Origin: Kordia zhangzhouensis
Lineage (GTDB): Bacteria > Bacteroidota > Bacteroidia > Flavobacteriales > Flavobacteriaceae
Direction: 5' to 3'
Length of the DNA stretch: 62,608 nucleotides
NCBI RefSeq assembly: GCF_001005305.1
Contig: NZ_LBMH01000014.1
Location: 1 to 62,608 of the forward strand
A program made the position numbers and the translations under genes. Shown here in pieces: positions 8,701-16,768 of the stretch (position 1 is its first letter; every line of letters starts with the position of its first letter). The notes beneath the pieces are model-generated. The model worked only from the letters and a program-made list of their open reading frames with translations, searched no databases and was not told the DNA's origin.

Positions 8701-10707
8701 ATCTAAAGCATCTTCAGTTACTTGAATTCCTGTGTTTACAGAAATAAGCTCCGAAAGTTGTTTGTATATAGTTTCATATTTTAATTCTGGAATTTTAGTA
8801 ACGGGTAGTGTTTGCTGTTCTGTATGTTGTATTGGAAAATTTACACCTTCAAAATTAGGCCAGCAAGATGTTTCAGCCAGTGGATAGCGTGGTAAATCAA
8901 TATTTGTGTAGACATTATTTTGGTAATATCTTCTCCAGGGAATGACGGCTCCTTTTTTATATTCTGCTAATAGATATGTTAAAAACTGAGTTCCATTTTC
9001 CTCTTTTCTTGTTTCAAAAAGTGCTGTATTTATTTTGTAACTGTACTCAACTTGGGTAATATGATTTTCTGGATTTTGCAATAGTATTTTCAATTGCGCT
9101 AATGTTGTGACTTCGACTCCAAAACGCCAGTTATAAGTTCCTTTTTTTGTATTTGTTGCATAACAAATATCTGCTACAGCGATTAAATTATTTTCGTCTG
9201 ATATTAAATGTATGTAGTCACTGATACACTGTTTTAAGGTGCTTTTGTTGTGGGCACTTAAGGTAAATAGAAAGCTTTTTTCATCATTGATTGTATCATC
9301 TACTTTGTTTGGTACATATTCTTCTAAAATTACATGTGCATTGGTACCACTAATTCCAAAAGAACTTACTGCACATCTTCTTTTACTTTCAGATAGCCAA
9401 TCTTTTGATTCTGTATTGAAATAGAAAGGAGAATTTTGAAAATCTAATGATGGATTTGGCTTATTGTGATTAATTGAAGGGGCAATTGTTTTATGCTTGA
9501 GTGACATGATACATTTTATAAGACCTGCGATTCCTGCTGCTTCAAACTGATGTCCAATGTTGCTTTTTACTGCGCCTAATGCACAAAATTGCTTTTTAGA
9601 AACCCCTTCAAACGCATCGCATAATGCTTGAAACTCTATTTGATCGCCCAATTTTGTTCCTGTACCATGTGTTTCTATAAATCCTAAGGTGTGTAGATCA
9701 ATTTTTGCTTTTGTAGCGGCTTCTTTAATTACGCTTGTTTGTGCTTCTGGATTAGGAGCTATGATTCCTGAAGATTTTCCATCCTGATTGATTGCCGTAC
9801 CTTTGATAACCGCATAAATAGTGTCTTTATCTGCTATTGCATCATCTAATCGTTTTAATACAATTGCAGCAACTCCTTCTCCTATTCCTGCACCGTCAGA
9901 TTTGTGATCAAAAGGTTTTGTTGTTCCTGTTGGCGATTCAAAACCTATATGATATTTTCCCTTTTCTGGTAATAGATACATTTTTCCTCCTCCAGCTACT
10001 GCCATATCACTATCTCTATTTGATAATGAATTACAAGCTAGATGAATGGCTACCAATGATGAAGAACAAGCTGTATCTATGGTTAAGGCTGGTCCTTTGA
10101 AGTCCATAAAATAAGAGAGTCTGCTTGAAGCTAATGAGTTTGTATTTCCCGTTAATGATGCCGAACCTAATGTGTCACTAGATTGGTTGATGATATCAAT
10201 ATATTCCGCATAATTTATATCGCCAGAAGCTCCTAAGAAAATACCTGTCTTTTCTACATGAGTTTGAACATACCCTGCATCTTCCATAGCTCTCCATGAA
10301 GTTTGTAAGAATAGACGATGTATAGGATTTATAACCGAAGCAGTAGCATGATCAATTTTAAAAAAATCAGCATCAAAATGATCTATACTATTTAGATATC
10401 CTCCATTTTGAAACGTAAGCGTATCAATAGCAATTCCTTTTGATTTATAGTATGATACCAGTTGCTCTTTTCGAGCCTTGGGAAAAGATGCGATACTATC
10501 TTTTTTATTGATGATATTATCCCAGTATTGCTCGGGGTTTTTAGCGTTTGGAAATTCTAAAGCCATACCAATTACAGCAATACTTTCATTCCTTTTTTCA
10601 CTTTTTAAGTTTGCTAATTCTGATTTGTACTTTTCAATTTTGTATATCGCTTTTTTTAATGGGCTTAATTCGTTGAAACGTTTTTCATTTGAGTAACTCA
10701 TCTCCAT
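5737..10707 (-). CDS. Hybrid PKS/NRPS protein: KS - AT remnant - ACP - aminotransferase - C (MycA/ItuA-like logic)
   Basis: A 1656-residue megasynthase. A ketosynthase spans about 40-460, with DTACSSSL (Cys214), HGTGT and KSNIGH motifs intact. Residues about 465-640 keep the linkers that normally flank an acyltransferase (LFTLSAHNKSTL... and ...LPRYPLAETSCW), but the AT itself is absent, as in trans-AT enzymes. An ACP has DLGIDS with Ser679. A class III PLP aminotransferase spans about 800-1200, with YGKIVGGGMP placing the Schiff-base Lys at 1039. A C domain spans about 1225-1640, with HHLVGDG at 1346-1352. There is no ketoreductase, so the beta-keto group would be left for amination. By analogy with MycA of mycosubtilin, the protein should extend an acyl chain by one malonyl unit, convert the beta-keto to a beta-amino group and pass it to the downstream NRPS. 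ATG at 10707 or two codons later is possible. Confidence 0.93.
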   Translation of the reverse strand: MEMSYSNEKRFNELSPLKKAIYKIEKYKSELANLKSEKRNESIAVIGMALEFPNAKNPEQYWDNIINKKDSIASFPKARKEQLVSYYKSKGIAIDTLTFQNGGYLNSIDHFDADFFKIDHATASVINPIHRLFLQTSWRAMEDAGYVQTHVEKTGIFLGASGDINYAEYIDIINQSSDTLGSASLTGNTNSLASSRLSYFMDFKGPALTIDTACSSSLVAIHLACNSLSNRDSDMAVAGGGKMYLLPEKGKYHIGFESPTGTTKPFDHKSDGAGIGEGVAAIVLKRLDDAIADKDTIYAVIKGTAINQDGKSSGIIAPNPEAQTSVIKEAATKAKIDLHTLGFIETHGTGTKLGDQIEFQALCDAFEGVSKKQFCALGAVKSNIGHQFEAAGIAGLIKCIMSLKHKTIAPSINHNKPNPSLDFQNSPFYFNTESKDWLSESKRRCAVSSFGISGTNAHVILEEYVPNKVDDTINDEKSFLFTLSAHNKSTLKQCISDYIHLISDENNLIAVADICYATNTKKGTYNWRFGVEVTTLAQLKILLQNPENHITQVEYSYKINTALFETRKEENGTQFLTYLLAEYKKGAVIPWRRYYQNNVYTNIDLPRYPLAETSCWPNFEGVNFPIQHTEQQTLPVTKIPELKYETIYKQLSELISVNTGIQVTEDALDKDLFDLGIDSIIIFQFIQTIKKQYNINLELGQFYNEVSNLKKLAEFIVKNGMAKSMTSQQVKKQVQYKRNAIDYFVPYKEIEKDVSKVFTTTQANHLEKLIHEIVTQTNDTKQHTQKYRKVLANNRNVAGFKPETKEITYQIIADKAKGSKIIDLDNNEYVDLTMGFGVNLLGYNPDFIEKALQEALYKGYAVGPMNATAGKVAALISELTGNERVAFYNSGSEAVMVALRLARATTRRKKYVIFKESYHGTFDGILAINNPLDLGNPIPLASGITENFIENTVVLEYGRQESLDYIEEHISTLAAVLVEPVQSRRPDIQPKEFLQELQKITKSNGTALIFDEVISGFRIHVGGAKKWFEIDPDICIYGKIVGGGMPIGVVAGNAEFMDAIDGGSWQFGDNSYPNKPTTFVAGTFNQHPLTMSASLALLTYLKDQGNTLQSNLNKKTMTLVKRLNSYFDEVGASVKVVAFGSLFRFFLKGGWDLFYQHLLANKIYVWEGRNCFLSTAHSDEDIEFIYQAVVKSTQAVLQSDWIDTSPKENTTTTSIAFSEDQEKLYALVSVNQHASSSFNENQIIELKGNLHVEAFQNAFIKVVNRHEVLRSTKIDENGYHIASKVTPKITYLQNNHVTTEAISTEDYIEFLGKQGVEAFNLANGPFIRMVILEISKTHHKILLTTHHLVGDGYSIEIIWNELSSIYATEIKGAEVGLLKPTGLSEFNQWYTEVNTREHQQESSEFWKKQFQKKYPKVSLATGHIVTPNSKRGNLFSQKIDNSLKERLLHFSKTNKLTVFNVLFATYTLLLQRLSSQTTFVVGIPSSGQLAMGKKNIVGQCVKMLPIYIDIDEQQTVTGYFEKIKTVTTEAIKHQNCSFNEILENCSDVMPPQITAEIDMNSVKKQLNFEGLEATFYFPPVSYVKYELSISIIEMDNNLMMDFYYNTALFDKEVIANWANCFLHMLDDAISSATKTISQLSIENKKDTNVFSSWNNL

Positions 10708-10883
10708 AGTTTTCTTTTTAAAAGATTCGTATTTTAAATTTTTAGGAGGGTATTTTTATATGTTTAAAGAGGGAAACATATGTAGAGAATTAATTGTCGT
10801 GTATTTTTTCACTTAAGAATGCTATGTTATGACTGAAATTTCATTTTTTTTAATGTTTTCTCATCAAACGGCACTCTCTATAT

Positions 10884-11558
10884 TTATTTAGAAAGTATTA
10901 ATATCAAGCGTTTATTAGGCTCTTCATCAAACATTTTTGGTTGTTCTTCCTTGTAGTATATTTTATATCCTATAGCTTTAGCAGTATCGATAATTTCTTG
11001 ATTAGATTTTGGTCTTTGTTCAGAAAATAAGATTGGAATTCCATAATCAACCACATTATTGAGAAATATGTACCCTTCTTTATTTAGCATTGGGAATAAG
11101 CTGGTTAGTAATTGCTTGTAATCAACATAGTTTACTATTTGAGACATGGTAACTACATCATAGAAGTCTTTATAGTATCCGAATTGTGCGGTCATTTTTT
11201 GCGTCAAATCATGAAAAAATGTAGTTGAATCAATGTTTAATTTAAAGATAAAGCATCTAAATTTTTCTGACAACCAGTTAATTACATTTTGATCGTTTTC
11301 TAAGAAATTGATATTGTGATTTTTAGGTAAGTAATTTTGCAATTCTTCCGAAAACAAAATAGGCGTAAAAAAAGGCCCTATTTCTAAAAAATTCTCACCA
11401 AAAATAGCACTGTTATCTAATAGGTAAGGAAGTAATTTTCGACCTGTTTCAATCATCCTAATTCTAGCTTCAGCATCAAACTCTTTTCCATATTTATTAT
11501 CACTTAATGACCAGCCAGGCCACTCTATTTGGTAGCTTTTTTCTATGCTTTTTTGCAT
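10884..11558 (-). CDS. SAM-dependent methyltransferase-like protein inside the lipopeptide operon
   Basis: 224 residues. The fold signature is that of a class I methyltransferase: FLEIGPFFTPIL near residue 58 resembles motif I, INFLENDQNVINWL an acidic second strand, and YDVVTMSQIVNYVDY followed by LFPMLNKEGYIFLNNV the motif IV/V region. It has no signal peptide or membrane segment. It lies between the acyl-AMP ligase (28 bases upstream) and the PKS (176 bases downstream), all on one strand, so it probably tailors the product or an intermediate. Motif I is divergent (EIGP rather than DxGxG), so binding of SAM is likely but not certain, and the methyl acceptor (N, O or carbon) cannot be read from sequence. 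Confidence 0.65.
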   Translation of the reverse strand: MQKSIEKSYQIEWPGWSLSDNKYGKEFDAEARIRMIETGRKLLPYLLDNSAIFGENFLEIGPFFTPILFSEELQNYLPKNHNINFLENDQNVINWLSEKFRCFIFKLNIDSTTFFHDLTQKMTAQFGYYKDFYDVVTMSQIVNYVDYKQLLTSLFPMLNKEGYIFLNNVVDYGIPILFSEQRPKSNQEIIDTAKAIGYKIYYKEEQPKMFDEEPNKRLILILSK

Positions 11559-11586
11559 TTTCTATGTATTTGTTGTGATTTAAAGT

Positions 11587-13716
11587 TTATATTAGTTTGT
11601 CTAATAGCTGTAAGACTTCATCATCACTTAGCGATTCTATTTTGGTAAGTAGTTCAGCATCATTTTTAGCCTCACTCTTTTCATCTTCTACATGTGTATT
11701 AGATTTCTTGGAACTAAATAATTGGGCTTCTATGTATGCTGAAAGTTTGAGTATTGTTGGATACTTGTAAAAAATAGTTGTTTCTGCAATGAGACCAAGT
11801 CTGGTTTTTAATAGTTGCGCCAATTGTACAGCATGAATAGATTTAAACCCTTGATCTCCTAAAGGAATTTGCATATCTATCATCACATTTTCGCCATTAA
11901 GAATTTCTAAACATAGTGATGTCAGCCAAGTATTGATATCTTTTAATCTATTTGTTGAATTTTTCCACACTTGCAATGTATTGTGAAGCATTTCATGGCT
12001 TATGAGTCTACTAATTTCTTCAAACTCTCCATTTTGATATCTTTTTAGTAATATACCGTGTTGTAGTTTACCGCTTGTTGTTTTAGGGATTTCTTTAACT
12101 GGAATGATGACATCTGGTATAATTCCTAATGCGTTTGAAAGTCTCTTTTGTATGGCAATAATGACATTCAAGAAATTTTCAATTTTTCTTTTATAGTAGA
12201 TAAAAACAAGTAGCTTTTCTTTATTATTTCCATTGCTTGGCACTCCGCAAACAGCTACTTTCCCTAGTGTTACATCTGCTGTTCCTATAATGATATTTTC
12301 TATATCACTAGCATAGTAATTGTGCCCTTGTAGAATCATCATATTTTTATGCCTACCTGTAATAACTAAAGTATCATCCTCTAGCAGAAAACCTAAATCG
12401 CCTGTACGTAACCAATCATTTTTTAGAAAAGCCATTTGCGTTGCTTCTGGGTTTTTATAGTATCCTTTCGTAACGTTTTTACCTTTAATATCAATAAAGC
12501 CTAATGTATTTTTACCTAAGGAATTTCCTTTTTCATCATTGATAGCTACACGGCAACTTAAAAGAGTTTTTCCAACTCCAACAAAATTTTGTGTTTTTTT
12601 TTCATCATGTTGTTGCGCAAAAATGAGTTCTTTTCCTATAACAAGCGATTCTCTTTTTACAGTGTATACTGAAATTTTATCTCCAATATTGGATGATGAA
12701 ACTCCGACTGAAGCTTCGGCTAATCCATAGCTAGGAATTATACAATGGTCAGATAAATTGTACTGAGATAGTAATTCTGTAAAATCTAAGCAGACTTTTT
12801 CGGAGATTGGCTCGGCACCGTTTATGATAGATTTTACACATGATAAATCCCAATTGATTTTTTGATCAGGTCTCCTATAGAATGCTTGCATAAAGTACTG
12901 ATATCCAAAATTAGGAGAACATAGTCTAGTTGCTCTATATTCATGAGTTTTTTCCATCCACAATAAAGGTCTTTTTATAAATAAACTTGTGGGCATCATC
13001 ATGTGATTACAACTAGCTACAATGCTTGACAAATGAAAAGCAATCATTCCCATATCGTGTGTGAGCGGAATCCAACTAAAGTAGTTATCATCTGTGGTTA
13101 TTTTAAATCTTTCAATGATATCATACGTATTGTAAATTAGATTTTCGTGTGTTAACATGACACCTTTAGGCATACTAGTAGATCCGGAAGAATATTGAAT
13201 AAAAGCCAGCTCATCTGAAAAAACAGTTACAGGAATCCCTTGGGTTGAATTTTCAAAAACTTCTGATGATGCTATGCAACTTTTTTTAAAATTTGTTTTG
13301 TTTTTTACGAGTCCCTTTTCAATTCCAAAGGTAATAAGCTTCTCTAATTTTTCCGCCGAAGTAAATATTTTAGGATGTGTAAGATTGTTCCAAATTCTAA
13401 ATGGTTTTAGCTTGTGTTCTTCTTTCCCTCCAATAGCAACAGGAATAGGAATGTATCCTCCTAATATACATGCCCAAAAAGCAATTAAAAATTTATGATG
13501 GTCGTCTTCATAAATAATAATTTCATCTCCTCTATTTATACTTTTTTTGCGTTGTAATGTCCCTAAAAAAAATAATGCTTCTTGGTAAAAAGTTGCATAC
13601 GAAACAAAATGCTCCTTATTATTTGCGGTAATGAATATGATACCTTTTTCGGTATTGTTTGATATCCCAAGGATTAACTCGTTGAGGGTTTTATAAGTGT
13701 ATAACTTTTTTGACAT
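11587..13716 (-). CDS. Fatty-acyl-AMP ligase fused to acyl carrier protein (loading protein of the lipopeptide line)
   Basis: 709 residues. The N-terminal 570 or so residues are an AMP-dependent synthetase of the FAAL type: QYSSGSTSMPKGVMLTHEN (P-loop-like A3 motif), WIPLTHDMGM, a SYGLAEA motif, WLRTGDLG, and TTSGKLQ with the catalytic Lys. A carrier protein follows at about 590-670 with LGDQGFKSIHAV (Ser626 for phosphopantetheine). The C-terminus, after an acidic linker, has LSDDEVLQLLDKL, a helix of the docking type. FAALs activate free fatty acids as acyl-adenylates and load them on the carrier without CoA. As the first gene of the operon, it should supply the lipid tail. No canonical TAnnTTTG promoter was found in front of it, although 746 non-coding bases precede it. 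Confidence 0.92.
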   Translation of the reverse strand: MSKKLYTYKTLNELILGISNNTEKGIIFITANNKEHFVSYATFYQEALFFLGTLQRKKSINRGDEIIIYEDDHHKFLIAFWACILGGYIPIPVAIGGKEEHKLKPFRIWNNLTHPKIFTSAEKLEKLITFGIEKGLVKNKTNFKKSCIASSEVFENSTQGIPVTVFSDELAFIQYSSGSTSMPKGVMLTHENLIYNTYDIIERFKITTDDNYFSWIPLTHDMGMIAFHLSSIVASCNHMMMPTSLFIKRPLLWMEKTHEYRATRLCSPNFGYQYFMQAFYRRPDQKINWDLSCVKSIINGAEPISEKVCLDFTELLSQYNLSDHCIIPSYGLAEASVGVSSSNIGDKISVYTVKRESLVIGKELIFAQQHDEKKTQNFVGVGKTLLSCRVAINDEKGNSLGKNTLGFIDIKGKNVTKGYYKNPEATQMAFLKNDWLRTGDLGFLLEDDTLVITGRHKNMMILQGHNYYASDIENIIIGTADVTLGKVAVCGVPSNGNNKEKLLVFIYYKRKIENFLNVIIAIQKRLSNALGIIPDVIIPVKEIPKTTSGKLQHGILLKRYQNGEFEEISRLISHEMLHNTLQVWKNSTNRLKDINTWLTSLCLEILNGENVMIDMQIPLGDQGFKSIHAVQLAQLLKTRLGLIAETTIFYKYPTILKLSAYIEAQLFSSKKSNTHVEDEKSEAKNDAELLTKIESLSDDEVLQLLDKLI

Positions 13717-14138
13717 TTTAAAAATTCTTTCTTTTTAACTCTGACAATACAGTATGAAGTGTGGAAAATGGTTTTTGTAATTAAAAAGTGCTTATTAATT
13801 CTATATAAATAATCTGTAGAAGCAAGTAATTATAGTTTTAAGATTTTTGACGGGTAAACATTTCTATTTAAAAGTATCACTTGCAGTAATTTTTAGGTTT
13901 ACTACATTAAAAATAGTAACTATAAGAAGATTCTTATTTTAATGATAAAGATTATTATTCGCCAACTTCTATAGCATTTTTTAGAAGCTTTTTATTCTGA
14001 AGTCTTAAGAGATATTTTTGATTTTCTTTCTACAATCAAAGCAGTTATTTTAACTCCTACGGGCTAAAAAATATTAGTTTTTAATTATTGTACAGCTCTG
14101 CTTAGTCAATTAGCAGTGTATATTATCAATTGACATTT

Positions 14139-14169
14139 TTTTTATAATGAATTCCATTCATTATAAAAA
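14139..14169. repeat. Perfect inverted repeat (14-bp arms, 3-bp centre) upstream of the lipopeptide operon
   Basis: The core arms are TTTATAATGAAT and ATTCATTATAAA around TCC, extended by two T/A pairs on each side. There is no T-run after the hairpin in either direction (the T-run precedes it), so it does not look like a terminator. It lies about 420 bases before the acyl-AMP ligase start. An operator or DNA-structure element is possible. Confidence 0.6.
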
Positions 14170-14353
14170 TATTAAATATCATAAATATAAAATATGACTT
14201 TACCGTAAAATAATTATGTATTAACCTTAAAGAAGAAGTAAATTCCTTCGTGGTGTTTATGAAGACTTACCTTTTTTCGGACAGTTCTAAATTTGACAAA
14301 ATAAAGTTAAACAGCTTGCATAAACTCATAAATCCCCCTCAAATTCTCCATCA

Positions 14354-14379
14354 AAAAGTTCGAACTTTGAATTCTCGAG
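14354..14379. repeat. Direct repeat copy A (AAAAGTTCGAAmTTTGAA element)
   Basis: AAAAGTTCGAACTTTGAA, then two bases, CT, one base and GAG. A second copy in the same orientation is at 15203-15228. The two copies flank the small outer-membrane protein gene. The element contains the palindrome AGTTCGAACT. Confidence 0.45.
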
Positions 14380-14399
14380 GTCACATAAATTGTAAAAAC

Positions 14400-14420
14400 C
14401 TGTAATTTAAAACATTACAG
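14400..14420 (-). terminator. Hairpin terminator after the small beta-barrel gene
   Basis: Stem CTGTAAT/ATTACAG with a 7-base loop. On the minus strand it is followed, after one G, by five T. On the plus strand it is followed by nine T. Confidence 0.6.
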
Positions 14421-14462
14421 TTTTTTTTTATACTACAAGAGGTATCCTATTTATGAATTTTA

Positions 14463-14999
14463 TTAAAATTTATAACCAACTCCTAATCTCAATGTATTAC
14501 GACTATAACTATTAGAATTACTATCAATTAATACTTCCTTTGATAAACCATAACCATATCTTCCCTCAATAAAAAAGCGTTTAGATATATTATATTGCGT
14601 TCCTATTTCAAGTGAAACAGATAATGGTTCATATAAAGCATTTTCAATTGTTTTGTTTGCAACAACATCCAATTTTGGACCAGACATGATAGACCATTTA
14701 TCATTCAAATGGTATTTTAGTAGCAGAGGAATTTCTAAAAAACTAATGTCATCTGTATACGAGTACAATAATTCGTATTGAAAACTTAATGTATTACTTA
14801 GACTAGTTTCTGCAAAAAAACCTCCATATAGTTCTAACCCAGAATAGTCATTATCTGATGAGGTATTTAAGTAACTTTGATTTAATCCTGCTTTAAAACC
14901 AAATATTGTTTGATTTTTTAAAAAGTCTTTTTTTTCTTGAGAAAATGAGAAAAATGTACATCCCAAAAAGAAAATAGATAATAGTAATTGTTTTTTCAT
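14463..14999 (-). CDS. Small outer-membrane beta-barrel protein
   Basis: 178 residues from ATG 14999, chosen because MKKQLLLSIFFLGCTFFSFSQ is a clean Sec signal peptide; an in-frame start nine codons upstream would put it out of place. The mature part alternates hydrophobic and polar residues in beta-strand style (FGFKAGLNQSYLN, FQYELLYSY, IPLLLKYHLN, RFFIEGRYGYGLSKE) and ends in TLRLGVGYKF, with a terminal Phe as expected for an outer-membrane barrel recognised by the BAM machinery. It resembles the PorT/OmpW-like porin families of Bacteroidetes. It stands alone between the pump operon and the lipopeptide operon, and its substrate is unknown. Confidence 0.75.
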   Translation of the reverse strand: MKKQLLLSIFFLGCTFFSFSQEKKDFLKNQTIFGFKAGLNQSYLNTSSDNDYSGLELYGGFFAETSLSNTLSFQYELLYSYTDDISFLEIPLLLKYHLNDKWSIMSGPKLDVVANKTIENALYEPLSVSLEIGTQYNISKRFFIEGRYGYGLSKEVLIDSNSNSYSRNTLRLGVGYKF

Positions 15000-15202
15000 T
15001 TCAAATAGTTTTAAGTTAATACCCAAATCTAACGATACAAATTGTTAAAAGACTAAAAGATAATCACAATAAAGCTCTAAATATTTTAAAACAAATTGTT
15101 AAAAATTAACATTTTCAAATTTTGATATACAGTGTAAAATTCAAAATACAAACTAGTTTCATATAGATTTTATTAGTATAGAACTTCTCCAAAATCCACT
15201 AC

Positions 15203-15228
15203 AAAAGTTCGAAATTTGAAAGCTAGAG
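15203..15228. repeat. Direct repeat copy B (AAAAGTTCGAAmTTTGAA element)
   Basis: AAAAGTTCGAAATTTGAA, then two bases, CT, one base and GAG. It is the partner of copy A at 14354-14379, in the same orientation. Confidence 0.45.
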
Positions 15229-15280
15229 ATAACAAGTAAACTAGATTCTATTTGCTTTTTCTTTTTAATGTTAACTATAA

Positions 15281-15310
15281 AAAAAACTCCTTGTTGATAA
15301 AGGAGTTTTT
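15281..15310 (-). terminator. Rho-independent terminator of the HAE1 efflux operon
   Basis: Stem ACTCCTT/AAGGAGT embedded in A-run and T-run flanks, 22 bases after the stop of the outer-membrane channel gene. On the minus strand it ends in a run of six T. Confidence 0.8.
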
Positions 15311-15331
15311 GTAGTGCTATTTTTATTAAAA

Positions 15332-16768
15332 TTACCTCCAACCTCCACCTAAAGCTCGGTACAAGTTAATTTTAGCGGCTAACTGTTCTTTTTTTGTTTG
15401 CACTAACGACACCTTAGCTTCTAAAGCGTCACGTTGTGTTAACAAAACTTCCATATAATCTGCCCTTGCCGATTGAAAAAGCTTATTCGAGATTTCTATA
15501 GACCTTGTTAGTGAAATAACTTGATCATTTTTATTTTCAAAACTTTTTTGAAGATTTTCAATATTGGAAAGTTCATTAACAACTTCTATATAGGCATTCA
15601 ATATGGTCTTTTCGTATTCGTACACCGTTTGTAGTTGTCTAGAGTTTGCATTATTGTATGCCGCTTTGATAGCATTCCTGTTTATTAATGGCCCAACCAA
15701 ATCACCCGCTAGATTATATAGTAAAGCACCAGGAGTTGACGTTAAGTATTTTGAATTAAAAGCAGAAAGTCCGATGCCTGCCTTGATTCCAAAGGAAGGA
15801 TAAAAATTAGCACGAGCAACTTTTACATTCAACTTAGCTGCTTCCAACTCATATTCAGCTCTTCGAATATCTGGTCTGTTGATTAATAATTCAGAAGGAA
15901 CTCCTGTAGAAATTGAATCCATTTGTAATTCCATAAAAGTATCCGAATTTCTAACAATAGAAGAGGGTTGGCTACCGATTAAAAAATTAAGTCGATTCTC
16001 TATTTCTACAATTTTTTGTTTCACCTCAAAACGCTCACTTTTGTTTTTAGATAGCTCGGCTTCAAATCGTTGTACAGCTAATTCTGTTACACGAGCGGCT
16101 TGTTTTTGCATTTTTACAATATGAAGTGCATTTTGCTGTATTTCTAAATTTTGATCTATAATACGTAATTGATTGTCTAAAGCAATTAATTCATAATACG
16201 TTTCTGCAATTTCAGCCACTAAATTCGTAATCATGAAGTTTTTACCTTCTACAGACGATAAGTATTCCATGACTGCCATTTTTTTTGAATTGCGCAGCTT
16301 TTTCCAAATATCAATTTCCCAAGAAACATTTAATCCTATCGTATAGTTTGGCAAAGGATCTGGAAAAGCTTCTTCTTCATGAATTGGCAAGTTTTCTTCA
16401 ACAGCACCATTTCTAGTAAATTTACTTGCCTTTTCTAGTTCTGCTCCAGCTTTATAGCTTATAAAAGGAAGATATTCTCCTTTTCGCACTTGTATTTCAT
16501 TTTTAGCAACTTCAATTTGTTGCAACATAATGTTTAACTCTTGATTATTTGCTAGGGCCGAATCGATTAAGGCATTCAATTTTTCGTCGGCAAAAAATTC
16601 TTTCCATGAGATGCTTGCGCTATTTAATGTGTCTTTTTGAATTTTTTCAAACTGATTAGGCATTGTTTTTTTAGCACTCCTTACTGTTTTTGTGGGTACA
16701 CATGAGTGAAGAATGATTGTTAGTATAAAAAGAAGTGTCCTTATATATGTATATTTAGTTATTGTCAT
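15332..16768 (-). CDS. RND efflux outer-membrane channel lipoprotein (NodT/OprM family)
   Basis: 478 residues with an N-terminal lipoprotein signal ending in the lipobox LHSC (Cys about 23). The body is a TolC-type outer-membrane factor: two long helical repeats around ALANNQELNIMLQQIEVAKNEI and ALIDSAL in the first half and SELLINRPDIRRAEYELEAAKLNVKVARANFYPSF in the second; the RPDIRxAE signature is typical of NodT. The start overlaps the end of the RND pump gene by 14 bases, so the two are translated together. It forms the exit duct of the tripartite pump encoded by the two genes upstream. Confidence 0.92.
   Translation of the reverse strand: MTITKYTYIRTLLFILTIILHSCVPTKTVRSAKKTMPNQFEKIQKDTLNSASISWKEFFADEKLNALIDSALANNQELNIMLQQIEVAKNEIQVRKGEYLPFISYKAGAELEKASKFTRNGAVEENLPIHEEEAFPDPLPNYTIGLNVSWEIDIWKKLRNSKKMAVMEYLSSVEGKNFMITNLVAEIAETYYELIALDNQLRIIDQNLEIQQNALHIVKMQKQAARVTELAVQRFEAELSKNKSERFEVKQKIVEIENRLNFLIGSQPSSIVRNSDTFMELQMDSISTGVPSELLINRPDIRRAEYELEAAKLNVKVARANFYPSFGIKAGIGLSAFNSKYLTSTPGALLYNLAGDLVGPLINRNAIKAAYNNANSRQLQTVYEYEKTILNAYIEVVNELSNIENLQKSFENKNDQVISLTRSIEISNKLFQSARADYMEVLLTQRDALEAKVSLVQTKKEQLAAKINLYRALGGGWR

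Larger units (their letters stand above)
13717..14462. other. Intergenic region upstream of the lipopeptide operon
   Basis: 746 AT-rich bases with no convincing gene. It holds a long perfect inverted repeat (14139-14169), a direct-repeat element (14354-14379) and the terminator of the gene to the right (14400-14420). Very short reading frames exist on both strands but have no recognisable product. Any promoter of the acyl-AMP ligase operon must lie here, yet no match to TTG-N19-TAnnTTTG on the minus strand was found, so control by an activator or alternative sigma factor is possible. Confidence 0.6.

Noticed and set aside
10187-10199. A second FNR-like sequence, TTGAT-GAT-ATCAA.
   Set aside because: The spacer is 3 rather than 4 bases and it lies deep inside the KS coding sequence.
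14056-14066. CCTACGGGCTA matches the last 11 nt of the tRNA-Glu genes at 58 kb and could be an integration (att) scar upstream of the lipopeptide operon.
   Set aside because: The match is too short, has no partner at the other visible end and no integrase is nearby; part of it also occurs in 16S rRNA, so chance is likely.
15159-15341. A 60-codon minus-strand frame after the outer-membrane channel gene.
   Set aside because: It overlaps the end of that gene and its terminator hairpin; no protein-like features.
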